NCBI GenBank assembly: GCA_035527455.1 | Contig: DATLAN010000612.1 | Location: forward strand, 1 to 36,866 | Source: DATLAN01 sp035527455 | GTDB lineage: Bacteria > Planctomycetota > Planctomycetia > Pirellulales > Thermoguttaceae | Reading direction: 5' to 3' | Length of the DNA stretch: 36,866 nt | Shown here: in pieces, positions 1 through 8,302 of the stretch | Layout of the letters: every line of letters starts with the position of its first letter | Position numbering within the stretch: position 1 is the stretch's first letter | Notes under the pieces: model-generated | The model's database searches: none | Told to the model about the DNA's origin: nothing | The model's input: only the letters and a program-made list of their open reading frames with translations | Translations under genes and position numbers: made by a program

Positions 1-42
1 TTCGTTCCATACATTACACTTAGGTTCATCCATGAACACGTT

Positions 43-102
43 CGAGTCCTCCGTGGACAAGTTGTTGTGGAAAAACAACCTACATCCGCGAGGACTCGTT
101 TT
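43..102. terminator. Terminator-like nested hairpin
   Basis: Arms CGAGTCCTC (43-51) and GAGGACTCG (90-98) pair perfectly, and an inner stem GTTGTT (61-66) pairs with AACAAC (74-79). Four T residues follow on the plus strand at 99-102. It could end a plus-strand gene lying left of the window or be the edge of a mobile repeat. The loop between the outer arms is long for a standard intrinsic terminator. Confidence 0.35.
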
Positions 103-142
103 ATGTCAAGACAAACTTAGTGCCGTTGGGCACGGCCTGACG

Positions 143-259
143 GAATCGAGCAGACGGAATCGAGCGGTTGATAAGAAGATCTGTCAGGGCTTGCCCTGAC
201 AGAATCGAGCAGACGGAATCGAGCGGTTGATAAGAAGATCTGTCAGGGCAAGCCCTGAC
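143..259. repeat. 48-bp direct repeat with hairpin units
   Basis: A 48-bp block at 143-190 is repeated exactly at 202-249. Its 3' end runs into the hairpin GTCAGGGCTTGCCCTGAC at 183-200, and the second copy runs into GTCAGGGCAAGCCCTGAC at 242-259. The same hairpin type recurs near 17.1, 19.6 and 33.2 kb. The block lies directly upstream of the ACT-domain gene and, with the hairpin at 43-102, fills the leader. No gene is seen in 1-303. Confidence 0.75.
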
Positions 260-303
260 CTACGTACAGCAGAATCGAGCAGACCCCTCAGGAGAACGCC
301 CCG

Positions 304-789
304 ATGAGCGAAACGAAGCAGGGACACTGGATCTTTCGGGCGCACGTGGTCGACCGTGCCGGGGCCTTGACCAGCATCGCGTCGGCCTTCAGCAACGAAG
401 GGGTCAGCATCGACACGGTCGTGGGCCACGGGTTCGAAGAGCGGGCCAACGTGGACGGCAGCGTGGTGCTGACCTTCTGCTGCAGCGAGCAGGACAAGGA
501 CAAGATGGTCCGCAAGGTCAAGCGCCTGAGCAAGGTGATCGATCTGGAAGAACACCCGTATGAATCGGAACACCTGCGCAAGTCGGTCATCATCCTCGCC
601 AACCGCCGGCTGGTGCCGCGCGACGTGGCGGGCGAGACGTCGTTCCTCACCACCGAGCTGGTGCAAAAGGGCCCGAATGGCTGGACCTATTTCCTGGCCG
701 GCTCGCCCAACGAACTCGACCCGGTGTTGGAGCAACTCGAAGCCGCGGGCATCGTCGAGGACATTGTTTACTCGGTGCTGGGGCTTTAG
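304..789 (+). CDS. ACT-domain regulatory protein
   Basis: 161 residues. The N-terminal half (about 8-78) has the ACT pattern: a beta strand, then DRAGALTSIASAFSNEGVSI, then further strands. This is the ligand-binding fold of acetolactate synthase small subunits and GcvR-type regulators. The second half (about 88-160) resembles another, degenerate ACT unit with EQLEAAGIVEDI. There is no catalytic domain, so it probably acts as a small effector-binding subunit; the ligand is not visible. AGGAG at 290-294 sits about 9 bases before the ATG. The gene converges on the dsrP-like gene and the two stop codons overlap (786-789). Other possibility: an IlvH-like small subunit, but no large subunit is nearby. 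Confidence 0.85.
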   Translation: MSETKQGHWIFRAHVVDRAGALTSIASAFSNEGVSIDTVVGHGFEERANVDGSVVLTFCCSEQDKDKMVRKVKRLSKVIDLEEHPYESEHLRKSVIILANRRLVPRDVAGETSFLTTELVQKGPNGWTYFLAGSPNELDPVLEQLEAAGIVEDIVYSVLGL

Positions 790-1970
790 TCAGGATGTAT
801 CCTTGCCTCGGTTGGAAGCAGTTCGAGATACTTCAGGCCGAGGAGGAACAGGAATCCGACGACGCCCAGAACTCCTAGAGCCTGGAGGACCTCCTGAGTG
901 CTGATCGAGTAGGTTGCGTAGCCTTCGACCAGGGCCGGATCGTGGACGATCTCCATGCCCGGGAAGAGGTCCGGCGGGTTCGTCAGCCCCGGCACGACGA
1001 TCACGTACCTCTCGCAGAGGACGCCGAAGATCACCAGGCTGGACGCCAGGACGATCCAGGGGATCGACTTTCCCGTCCTTGGATTGAAGAGTATGCACAT
1101 CGGGACAACCAGGCCAAAGAATATCAGGCCGATCCAGAAGAGCAGGCTGTGGAAGCCGCCGAAGAGAAAGTAATGGGCCGCTTCGCGCAATTCGACCACG
1201 TAGAACCGATAGGCGTTCTCGACGAACAGAAAATAGAAGACCACCAGAACGCAAATGGCCAGGAATCGGCCCAGCCAGCAGATCAGTTCGTCGTCCAAGG
1301 GGCGGTTGGTGGCCCTGAAGAGCCCGACGATCATGACGATCATCAAGGCGGTGCCGGAAGCCATGGCGGCCGCCACGAAGCTTGCCGGCAGCAGGGGCGA
1401 CTCGTAGAGCACCCGGGCCCCGAAGCCGAAAATGGCTCCCGTGCCGCTGTGAACGCAGAAGGCCCACCCGAAGGCCAGCGTGGCCACCACGGTGGTCGTC
1501 CTCTTTCGCTCGGTGAACAGCGCCCAGAGGTAGATCAGACAGATCAGGATATGTCCGTTGTACAGGATCGGATTGATCGAGAACATGGATTGGAGGTTGA
1601 AATGCACGAACGGCTGGACGAAGACCCTGTCCAGCCTTCCCTGGTCGGTGAGGATCGACAGCAGGCCGGCGATCAGGAAGAGCGTGGCCAGATAGACGGC
1701 GATTCTGGCGAAGGGTTTGTACTCCAGCTTTCCGAAGACGCCGTAGAGGCCGGAGATGACCAGAGACCCGGCCGACAACCCGATGTAGTAGACGGCCATC
1801 ACGATCTGCAGCCCCCAGGGGACCCGGTTGGTCATGCCGGTCCGTCCGATTCCGTACTTCATGACCCACAACGTGGACAACAGTCCCACGAGTGCGAAAC
1901 CTCCGAAGACGAGCAGCGCCACGCGATATTGGAACGACGTGCCCTCGACGCGTTCGAACTTGATCTCCAT
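786..1970 (-). CDS. dsrP: NrfD-type membrane subunit, DsrP-like
   Basis: 394 residues from the chosen ATG; a GTG four codons upstream (1982) is possible, but GAGGAA lies just before the ATG at 1970. About ten hydrophobic helices are spread evenly over the chain, and the start has the family look (NRVPWGLQIVMAVYYIGLSA). This is the NrfD/PsrC/HmcC/DsrP family of quinol-interacting membrane proteins, which bind no cofactor and pass electrons to a partner ferredoxin subunit. It is the last gene of the operon, 22 bases after the dsrO-like gene, matching the DsrO-DsrP pairing of Dsr complexes. DsrP is favoured over a generic NrfD because of the adjacent dsrJ- and dsrO-like genes. The 3' end overlaps the stop codon of the opposing ACT gene. 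Confidence 0.85.
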   Translation of the reverse strand: MEIKFERVEGTSFQYRVALLVFGGFALVGLLSTLWVMKYGIGRTGMTNRVPWGLQIVMAVYYIGLSAGSLVISGLYGVFGKLEYKPFARIAVYLATLFLIAGLLSILTDQGRLDRVFVQPFVHFNLQSMFSINPILYNGHILICLIYLWALFTERKRTTTVVATLAFGWAFCVHSGTGAIFGFGARVLYESPLLPASFVAAAMASGTALMIVMIVGLFRATNRPLDDELICWLGRFLAICVLVVFYFLFVENAYRFYVVELREAAHYFLFGGFHSLLFWIGLIFFGLVVPMCILFNPRTGKSIPWIVLASSLVIFGVLCERYVIVVPGLTNPPDLFPGMEIVHDPALVEGYATYSISTQEVLQALGVLGVVGFLFLLGLKYLELLPTEARIHPD

Positions 1971-1992
1971 GGCATTCCTCACGGGTACCTGC

Positions 1993-2787
1993 TCAGAGGC
2001 CGATGTAGTGGACTTTCGGTTCCGTGCCCAGGTCCTCTTTGAGACGTTTCACGGCATAATCCCTGAGCAACTCGTAGACCGTGCTCGTCTTGTCGTTCAT
2101 GTCGCCGACGGCCAAGGCCCCGTTTTCGCACGCCTCGACACACGCGGGCACTCGGGGGCTGGGGTTTCCGTCCTGATCGACGGCATCCAGGCGATGGGCG
2201 CACAGGGTACAGCTTTCCGCCACCCCGTGCGACCTCTTGGGGCGATCCTTGTTGAGGTCTTCCTCATGGACCTCGACGTCCTCGAAATTGAAGTACCGGG
2301 CGTTATACGGGCAGGCGATCATGCAGTACCGGCACCCGATGCACCTGTGGTGATCCACCAGGACGATTCCGTCCTCGCGCTTGAACGTCGCCCGGACGGG
2401 ACAGACCTGGGCACAGGGCGGATTGTCGCAGTGATTGCAGACGAGGATCACGGATTTTTGGGCGGCTTCGGCCTTCTTGGCCTTTTCGTCCGTTTCGATC
2501 TTCTTCCGGATGGTGACTTTTCTGATCCAGTGGACGGCCAACTCGTGATTCTTGTGGGCGGCGGCTTGGACGACGTTGTTCTCCTGCTGGCAGGCTTTGA
2601 TGCACTTGTCGCAATCCGGTTGGCACTTGCCGACGTCGATGACCATGCCCATTCTTTTCCCGGCCAGCGGGCTGTCCTTGCCCGGCGCACCGGCGCTGGA
2701 AGTAGTCAGCAGTCGGAGCGCCAATGCACCGGACCCTCCCGCCAACAACGCACCTCCGGCCGCCTTGAGAAGATCCCTTCTGTCCAC
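1993..2787 (-). CDS. dsrO: Periplasmic four-cluster ferredoxin subunit, DsrO-like
   Basis: 264 residues with a GTG start; an AG-rich ribosome site lies about 9 bases upstream. The N-terminus MDRRDLLKAAGGALLAGG is a twin-arginine type signal, so the mature protein should sit on the periplasmic side. Sixteen cysteines fall into four [4Fe-4S] groups: C55/C59/C62/C66, C117/C120/C125/C129, C149/C152/C155/C159 and C193/C196/C216/C220. This is the DsrO/HmcB/NrfC arrangement. It should carry electrons between the c-type cytochrome (dsrJ-like, 7 bases upstream) and the NrfD membrane subunit (downstream). A lysine/glutamate-rich stretch at about 94-111 is an insertion before the second cluster. DsrO is preferred because of its neighbours; the sequence alone would also fit HmcB or PsrB. 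Confidence 0.88.
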   Translation of the reverse strand: MDRRDLLKAAGGALLAGGSGALALRLLTTSSAGAPGKDSPLAGKRMGMVIDVGKCQPDCDKCIKACQQENNVVQAAAHKNHELAVHWIRKVTIRKKIETDEKAKKAEAAQKSVILVCNHCDNPPCAQVCPVRATFKREDGIVLVDHHRCIGCRYCMIACPYNARYFNFEDVEVHEEDLNKDRPKRSHGVAESCTLCAHRLDAVDQDGNPSPRVPACVEACENGALAVGDMNDKTSTVYELLRDYAVKRLKEDLGTEPKVHYIGL

Positions 2788-2794
2788 GGTTGCC

Positions 2795-3223
2795 CTACCT
2801 TTCCGGGAATCGCTGGGGGTCCCAATGCTCGTTGTCCGGGTAATAGTGACACCCGAAGCAATCGGGCGTCAGGCTCACTTGGTTGTGGCATCTGTCGCAG
2901 AAGTTGGCCCTGCTCTGATGGCAGTTGCGGCACTCGTTCAGTCCCGGCACGTCCCTCTTCCCGAAGCGCACCACGTCCTCCCGGATCCTTGCCAGGTGTT
3001 CCCAATGATGGAGACGCATTTCGCCGGCTTCCATGTTCCATATGCACCGGTCGTCTTGCGTCGCCGGCCTTTCGAGGAACTCGACGGAGGGCTTGCCGCC
3101 CAGTGCGACGGCGGTGCCGCGAACGACGTAGTATCCCAGCGGCGCCAAGACGATCAGCACGAGAATCGAAACCAGAAGCCCCCGCCCGTTTCCGGAACGG
3201 CCATGGGCTGCGTTCTCCGGCAT
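2795..3223 (-). CDS. dsrJ: Membrane-anchored triheme cytochrome c, DsrJ-like
   Basis: 142 residues. An uncleaved-looking anchor spans about 15-35 and the rest should be periplasmic. Three CxxCH heme-c motifs are present: C98RNC101H, C109DRC112H and C122FGC125H. Upstream of them, C60 sits in RCIWNMEAGEMRLHHWEHL, which resembles the conserved Cys...MRxxH block of DsrJ; in characterised DsrJ one heme is described as having a cysteine ligand. AAGGAG seven bases before the ATG gives a strong start. The gene lies 16 bases after qmoC and 7 before dsrO. In Dsr complexes DsrJ forms the periplasmic redox module with DsrO and DsrP, and the same triad is kept here without dsrM or dsrK. Confidence 0.9.
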   Translation of the reverse strand: MPENAAHGRSGNGRGLLVSILVLIVLAPLGYYVVRGTAVALGGKPSVEFLERPATQDDRCIWNMEAGEMRLHHWEHLARIREDVVRFGKRDVPGLNECRNCHQSRANFCDRCHNQVSLTPDCFGCHYYPDNEHWDPQRFPER

Positions 3224-3239
3224 GGTGTTGCTCCTTTTC

Positions 3240-4550
3240 CTACGATTCTTCCTCTCGACCGGCGGTCCGGGCCGTGTTCTTGCCGTTGCGGCCGGAGTAT
3301 TCAGCGTAGATCAAGGCGGTGGTTCGGTAGACAATATGTGCCAGCTTGGAATAGGGCAGGTACATCAACAGCGTCAGCACGAAGACCAGGTGCGTGAAGT
3401 AGGCGACGTGCCGATGCGGTTCCAGGCGGACGAAATGCAGGATTTCGGCGATGAACCCGGTGACCACCACGGCCAGCAGCGTCACGATCAGCGTCCAATC
3501 GGAAAAGGCGCCGGAATGCTCGTTGTCTCTGACGCGATCCACCACCATCCATAGACAGCCGGCGAGAATCGCCACGCCGCCCAAGTTCGCCAGCAGCTTC
3601 CAGGGATGCCAGAAGCCGAAGGGGTAGATGAGGCCGTCGGGAATCAGCGGGTTGACCTTGGCGGTGACGACCCAGACGGCCACCAGTGACAGGGCCAGGA
3701 AGCCGAAGAGCACGCTCAAGTGGGAATAAAACCGCAAGCGGGTCTTGGTACACTTGGCGAAATCGTCGTGCGCAATAATGCTCCAAAGCACCGGCACGGC
3801 GATCTTCAGCGCCGCCACGATGCGCGCCGGCGGACTCTTGGCCGGCAGCGCAGCGCCATCTCGCCCGTCGGCGATCATCATCGCCCGCCAGAAGCGCATC
3901 GCCCCGGCGACGACCGCCGCCAGCACCAGGATGCCGACCACCGCAAACGAGACGTTCAGCAGCCAATGGGGGAGCTTGTTGCAGAAGGGAAAGATGATTC
4001 GCTCGCGACTGGGCTGCGGAACACCCAGCGAATTGCCGATGTAGAGGACCACGGTGAGCAGTGCGATCGGTATGCCCAAGAGCAGCGGAACGCAATACGG
4101 CTCGTTGGCCCATCTGGCGAGGAAACGGGGAACGGCATACCGGGCCACGCTTTGCTGCCGGATTGCCGCCAGCACGTCTCCCGGCCGGGCGCCGCGCGGG
4201 CATCTCGTCGAGCAATCGTTGCACTGGTGGCACAGCCAGACGTCGGGGTCCTTCAGCAGACGATCTTTCATGCCCCAGACGGCCCAGGCCATTTCCTTGC
4301 GGGGGAAAGGCTTCGGATCGGGCGAGAGTTCGCAGATGGCGGAACAAGTGCCGCACTGGATGCACTTCTTGAGAGAATCTCCGCTCTGCCGGCTAAGTAC
4401 CCGGATGAAATCCATATCGGGATCGATCCATCCCGGCTGGCCGTCTCGGGAATCAGCAAGAGCCGCCGGCGGGCTCACCAGCGCTCCTGCCTCCTGTTTC
4501 TCCCGCGAAGTCCTGTCGGCAGTTTCCACGGTCTTATCCCCTTTGGCCAC
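3240..4550 (-). CDS. qmoC: QmoC: HdrC-HdrE fusion, membrane heme b subunit
   Basis: 436 residues, GTG start; GAGG lies about 12 bases upstream. The N-terminal domain (about 45-135) is HdrC-like with two [4Fe-4S] motifs, C63/C66/C69/C73 and C107/C110/C113/C117. The C-terminal part (about 140-420) has about six membrane helices and several histidines inside or beside them, as in HdrE/NarI-type b-heme subunits. This fusion is the hallmark of QmoC, which connects the cytoplasmic QmoAB flavoproteins with the quinone pool. It is somewhat longer than the usual 380-390 residues because of a roughly 40-residue N-terminal extension. There is no CCG (HdrB/HdrD) domain. It lies between qmoB and the dsrJ-like gene. 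Confidence 0.9.
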   Translation of the reverse strand: MAKGDKTVETADRTSREKQEAGALVSPPAALADSRDGQPGWIDPDMDFIRVLSRQSGDSLKKCIQCGTCSAICELSPDPKPFPRKEMAWAVWGMKDRLLKDPDVWLCHQCNDCSTRCPRGARPGDVLAAIRQQSVARYAVPRFLARWANEPYCVPLLLGIPIALLTVVLYIGNSLGVPQPSRERIIFPFCNKLPHWLLNVSFAVVGILVLAAVVAGAMRFWRAMMIADGRDGAALPAKSPPARIVAALKIAVPVLWSIIAHDDFAKCTKTRLRFYSHLSVLFGFLALSLVAVWVVTAKVNPLIPDGLIYPFGFWHPWKLLANLGGVAILAGCLWMVVDRVRDNEHSGAFSDWTLIVTLLAVVVTGFIAEILHFVRLEPHRHVAYFTHLVFVLTLLMYLPYSKLAHIVYRTTALIYAEYSGRNGKNTARTAGREEES

Positions 4551-4600
4551 TCGAACGAGTTACCTCGAGTCGCAGACTGCTGCAAACCGCTAGATGTCGC

Positions 4601-6874
4601 TCACATCCCCTTGAACGGGTTCATGCCGTGCTCTTCGATCACCTCCATGAAGTCGTCGAATATCTTGGGGAGCCGGTCGTACTCGGAGATATCCAACTGA
4701 TGCAGTTCGACCCTCTCGCTCTCCATGGCCATTTGTTCCAGCTTTTCCCCGATGTTTTCGCTCCGGGTGGCGGCCAGTTCGCTCCCCTTGATGAAGTGAC
4801 ACTGATAGTCGTCACCGTACTTGCAGCCGATCATGATCACTCCATCATATCCGGCCGACATGGCTTCCACAACCCAGTTGGAAGCGACCGATCCCAGGCA
4901 TCGGACCGGGATGACTCGAACGAACGGGTTGTAGCGCAGACGGTGTTGCCCCGCCAGGTCCAGGGCGGGAAGGGCGTCGTTCTCGCACAAAAACGCCAAC
5001 ACCCTCGGTTTCTCCTCGTCCTCGTCCGGCACGTGGACCGCCTTGATCATGGCCCCGACGATGCTCACCGAGTAGTCCTTGAAGGAGACGATTCGCTCGG
5101 GACAGGCACCCAGGCAGATTCCGCAGCGACGGCACCGGGTTGCCCAAAGCAGCGGGGTTCCCTTCTCATCCTCGTTGAGCACGCCGAACGGACACTCCTC
5201 GGTGCAGCGCTTGCACTGGGTACATCGCTGCAAGAGGAAGTCGGGATAGGAGGTGTCTCCCGCGCGGGGATGGACGGCCTCGCCCCGGGAGATCATCTCC
5301 ACGCACTGAATGGCCTTCAACGCCGCCCCCGCGCCGTCCTCCATGCTGCCCAGGCCGTCCATGGGCTGGCGCACGCACCCGGCCGCGTAGATGCCGGTGC
5401 GGCGGGTCTCGAACGGGAAGCAGATGAAATGCGAATCCGGAAAACCGTACTGAAGCGTCGGAAGATCGGGCCCCTGGCGATACGTCAGATTGAGGATCGC
5501 CGTTCCCTCGTGACGCTTCAGTCGCGCCACTTTCTCGGCGGCTTCTTTGCGCTGGGTCTCCGACTCTCCGGCCGTGACCACGACCCTCGCGTCTTCCAAT
5601 GCCCGGATGGCTTCCCCGTCGGCCGAATTCGGTTGCATCCCCGCCGCCAGGACCACCAGGTCCACTTTCACATGGATCTGCTCGCCGGGCATGGTGTTCC
5701 GCGCGGTGACGACGAGTTTTCCGTCCCCGTCGCGCGTGACCTCGGTCACTTCCCCCCTGGTCAGGAATACTCCCGGATCCGCCTGCACGCTACGATAGAA
5801 GTCCTCGTACTGCCCCGGAGTCCGCATGAACTCGTAGAAGATGTACGCCTTGGCCTCGTCGTCGCTCCGGCGCAGATAGACGGCCTGCTTCAGCGACGTG
5901 AGACAACAGATCGAAGAGCAGTAGGAGTGGTGTTCCTTCTTCCTGGATCCTCCGCACTGGATGAACGCGATGCTCTTCACGTCCTTGCCGTCGGAGGGGC
6001 GCGTGATTCGGCCCTGCTCCTTGACCATCTCCTCGAGGTCCACGTTGCGAATGACGTCCTTGAGCTTGCCGTAAGGCAAAGTGTCCCGGGGATCCGTCGC
6101 TCTCCACCCGGTGGCCTGGACCACGGCGCCGACGCGGAACGTGTCCAGCACGTCGCCGGCCGGCCGGCCGTTGCCCGTCGATTCCAGCGTCACGTCGAAC
6201 AGCCCGGGAGCCCCGGCAATCCGGCTGGTGGTGGCCGAAGTATGCACGTTGATGCGGGGATTCCCTTCGACCTGGCCGATCAGATCGTCGACGCCCGTAT
6301 CCTCCAACTCGACATAGGGTGGTTTCCTGGGAACGGACTTGTGCTGTCTGGCCAGCCAGCCGCCCAGTCTGTCGGTCTTTTCGACCAGTTGCACGGAGTA
6401 TCCGGCCTTGGCCGCTCCCAGCGCGGCCGTCATGCCGGCGATGCCCCCGCCCACCACGAGGATGCTCTTGTCGATCATTTCTTCCGGATGAAAAGGCTCC
6501 GGGAGTTCCATCTTCTGCACTTTGGCGATGTACATGCGGAGATAATCCTCCGCGAGCATCTGCGTGTCCTCATGACCGGCCGGCTGACACCACACCACGT
6601 GCTCCCGCAAGGCGACCTTCTCCACGATCACGCTGCCGGGAAACGCGCTGGCCGAATAGCAGCGGGGGGAAATCCCGGCGATGACCACCTTGGTCAGGCC
6701 TTCGCTGCGGATGTTCTCGACGATGGCTTCCAGGTCGGCCCCTTCGCAGGAATCGACCAGTTTGCAGAACGGTACTTTGTATTCATCCGTGGCCACCTTG
6801 CGCAGAGCATCGATATCGAGCGCTTCGGCGATGCCGTAACCGGTGCAGATGAAGACGCCAATCTTGTCTGCCAT
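4601..6874 (-). CDS. qmoB: QmoB: HdrA-MvhD-type FAD/iron-sulfur protein
   Basis: 757 residues. The N-terminal region (1-120) is the HdrA-type leader domain. A Rossmann FAD site, ILVVGGGIAGMTAALGAAKAG, begins near residue 138. A cysteine block (QCGGSRKKEHHSYCSSICC) near 310-330 is typical of HdrA/QmoA/QmoB. Two ferredoxin motifs, CTQCKRCTEECP and CRRCGICLGACP, lie near 575-620. The C-terminal 130 residues form an MvhD-like domain (RCLGSV...GCKYGDDYQC), which in hydrogenase/Hdr systems accepts electrons from a partner. Fusion of HdrA to MvhD is the QmoB layout. GAGAGGA lies about 8 bases before the ATG, and the gene starts 4 bases after qmoA ends. Cytoplasmic; binds FAD and at least three Fe-S centres. 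The electron partner is not encoded nearby. Confidence 0.92.
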   Translation of the reverse strand: MADKIGVFICTGYGIAEALDIDALRKVATDEYKVPFCKLVDSCEGADLEAIVENIRSEGLTKVVIAGISPRCYSASAFPGSVIVEKVALREHVVWCQPAGHEDTQMLAEDYLRMYIAKVQKMELPEPFHPEEMIDKSILVVGGGIAGMTAALGAAKAGYSVQLVEKTDRLGGWLARQHKSVPRKPPYVELEDTGVDDLIGQVEGNPRINVHTSATTSRIAGAPGLFDVTLESTGNGRPAGDVLDTFRVGAVVQATGWRATDPRDTLPYGKLKDVIRNVDLEEMVKEQGRITRPSDGKDVKSIAFIQCGGSRKKEHHSYCSSICCLTSLKQAVYLRRSDDEAKAYIFYEFMRTPGQYEDFYRSVQADPGVFLTRGEVTEVTRDGDGKLVVTARNTMPGEQIHVKVDLVVLAAGMQPNSADGEAIRALEDARVVVTAGESETQRKEAAEKVARLKRHEGTAILNLTYRQGPDLPTLQYGFPDSHFICFPFETRRTGIYAAGCVRQPMDGLGSMEDGAGAALKAIQCVEMISRGEAVHPRAGDTSYPDFLLQRCTQCKRCTEECPFGVLNEDEKGTPLLWATRCRRCGICLGACPERIVSFKDYSVSIVGAMIKAVHVPDEDEEKPRVLAFLCENDALPALDLAGQHRLRYNPFVRVIPVRCLGSVASNWVVEAMSAGYDGVIMIGCKYGDDYQCHFIKGSELAATRSENIGEKLEQMAMESERVELHQLDISEYDRLPKIFDDFMEVIEEHGMNPFKGM

Positions 6875-6878
6875 GGGA

Positions 6879-8141
6879 TCAATCCTCTCGGTTGAGGCAT
6901 TGCACGGCTCTGAGAACGGCGGCGGTCGCGTCTTTCGTCACGCGGGAAACGTCGCACGGGCGCTTGGCGCAACCGGCCGCGTAGACGCCCTCGACCTCCG
7001 TCGATCCGTCGATGAAGCCGTATTCATCGTATTTCAACTCGAAGGGAATCTCGAGATCCGCCGTATTCGGCACCATGCCCGTCGCCAGAACCGCCATGTC
7101 GAACCTCGGGTGGAGATTCTCCTGCGAGAGCGTGTCTTCCACGTCCAGCACCAAATCCTCGCTCTGGGGATCCTCGCTGATCCTGGCCACCTTGCCTTTG
7201 ACGAACGAGACGTTCGCGTCCTCCAGCATGTCGTAGTAGAACTTCTCCAGACTCCCGACGGTGCGAATGTCGATATAGAAGACCGTGGCCTTCGAGTCTT
7301 CGTTCTTCTCCCTCAAGTATCTGGCCTGCTTCAGCGAGGCCATGCAGCAGACCGCCGAGCAGTACGGCAGATGGTTCTCGTCCCTCGATCCGGCACACTG
7401 TACGAACGCCACGTTCTCCGCTTTCCTGCCGTCGGAAGGCCGGAGGATCTCTCCGCCGGTCGGTCCTTCCCGGGCGGCCAATCGCTCCATCATGACGTTG
7501 GTGATCACGTTCCGGTATCGGCCGAACCCCAGGTTGTCGAGCCTGGCGGCGTCGTAAGGCCGCCAACCGGTCGCCACGATGACTGCCCCCACCTCGACCT
7601 CGATCTCCTCTTCGGTCATGTTCAGTTCGATGGCCCTGGGAGGACAAATGTCGGAGAGGATCGCGGTGTCGGACTTGGAGAGGACGTCTCGATCGAGGAC
7701 ATAGACGGCGGGATAGGCCATGTCGTGCGGAAGATAAAGCGCCTTCGTCCGGTCCATCCCGTAGTTGAAGTCGTTGACCCGCTCGGAGGTCAGTTGCCCG
7801 GAGATGGAATCATCGAGGGAGCGCTCTCCGGTGACATAGCGCGGCCGGCACCGGATCCTGGCCGTGAAACGGCCCGCGCTGCCGGAGATTTTTTCCACCG
7901 TCGCCAGGGTGTACACGGTGATCCCGGGGTTCTGCCTGATCCGGCGAACGTTGATCTCGAGCCCGCAGGCCGGCGGGCACATCTTGGGGAAATACCGGTG
8001 CATGCGCACCACGCGCCCGCCCAGATAAGCCTCTTTCTCCACCAGGACGACGCGGTAACCGACCTCGGCAGCTTCCACTGCCGCCGTCATCCCCGCAATG
8101 CCCCCTCCGATGACCAGAATAGGCTTGGCTTCAGCATTCAT
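6879..8141 (-). CDS. qmoA: QmoA: HdrA-like FAD protein
   Basis: 420 residues from the chosen ATG. An in-frame ATG 13 codons upstream (8180) exists, but the shorter form places the Rossmann site ILVIGGGIAGMTAAVEAAEVG at the very N-terminus, as in QmoA. MCPPACGLEINVRRI follows near residue 70, and the cysteine-rich QCAGSRDENHLPYCSAVCC near 265-285 may ligate an Fe-S centre, as in HdrA. It lacks the ferredoxin and MvhD domains of QmoB and matches the usual QmoA length of about 410. First gene of the operon. In sulfate reducers QmoA and QmoB exchange electrons with APS reductase; no aprAB is present here, so the substrate side is open. HdrA is the alternative name, but the qmoB and qmoC neighbours decide for qmoA. 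Confidence 0.9.
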   Translation of the reverse strand: MNAEAKPILVIGGGIAGMTAAVEAAEVGYRVVLVEKEAYLGGRVVRMHRYFPKMCPPACGLEINVRRIRQNPGITVYTLATVEKISGSAGRFTARIRCRPRYVTGERSLDDSISGQLTSERVNDFNYGMDRTKALYLPHDMAYPAVYVLDRDVLSKSDTAILSDICPPRAIELNMTEEEIEVEVGAVIVATGWRPYDAARLDNLGFGRYRNVITNVMMERLAAREGPTGGEILRPSDGRKAENVAFVQCAGSRDENHLPYCSAVCCMASLKQARYLREKNEDSKATVFYIDIRTVGSLEKFYYDMLEDANVSFVKGKVARISEDPQSEDLVLDVEDTLSQENLHPRFDMAVLATGMVPNTADLEIPFELKYDEYGFIDGSTEVEGVYAAGCAKRPCDVSRVTKDATAAVLRAVQCLNRED

Positions 8142-8302
8142 GATACCGTCTCTCGGTACGCCTGATGACGCCCCCGGCATCTCGCCTGGAGACTCGGTGC
8201 TCTGGTATCGTTGCAGTAGCGTATTTGCGTGTCAACTACTCCTTGGAGCTTCGAGAGCCGCTTCCACGAATTGCCTCGTGTGGAGTTCGGCTCGGAAGAC
8301 CC

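Noticed and set aside
942..2042. Long plus-strand open frame opposite the dsrP-like gene
   Set aside because: Antisense shadow; the minus-strand gene has membrane helices, operon spacing and a ribosome site.
4628..6895. 755-residue plus-strand open frame opposite qmoB
   Set aside because: Shadow of GC-rich coding DNA; qmoB has clear FAD and Fe-S motifs.
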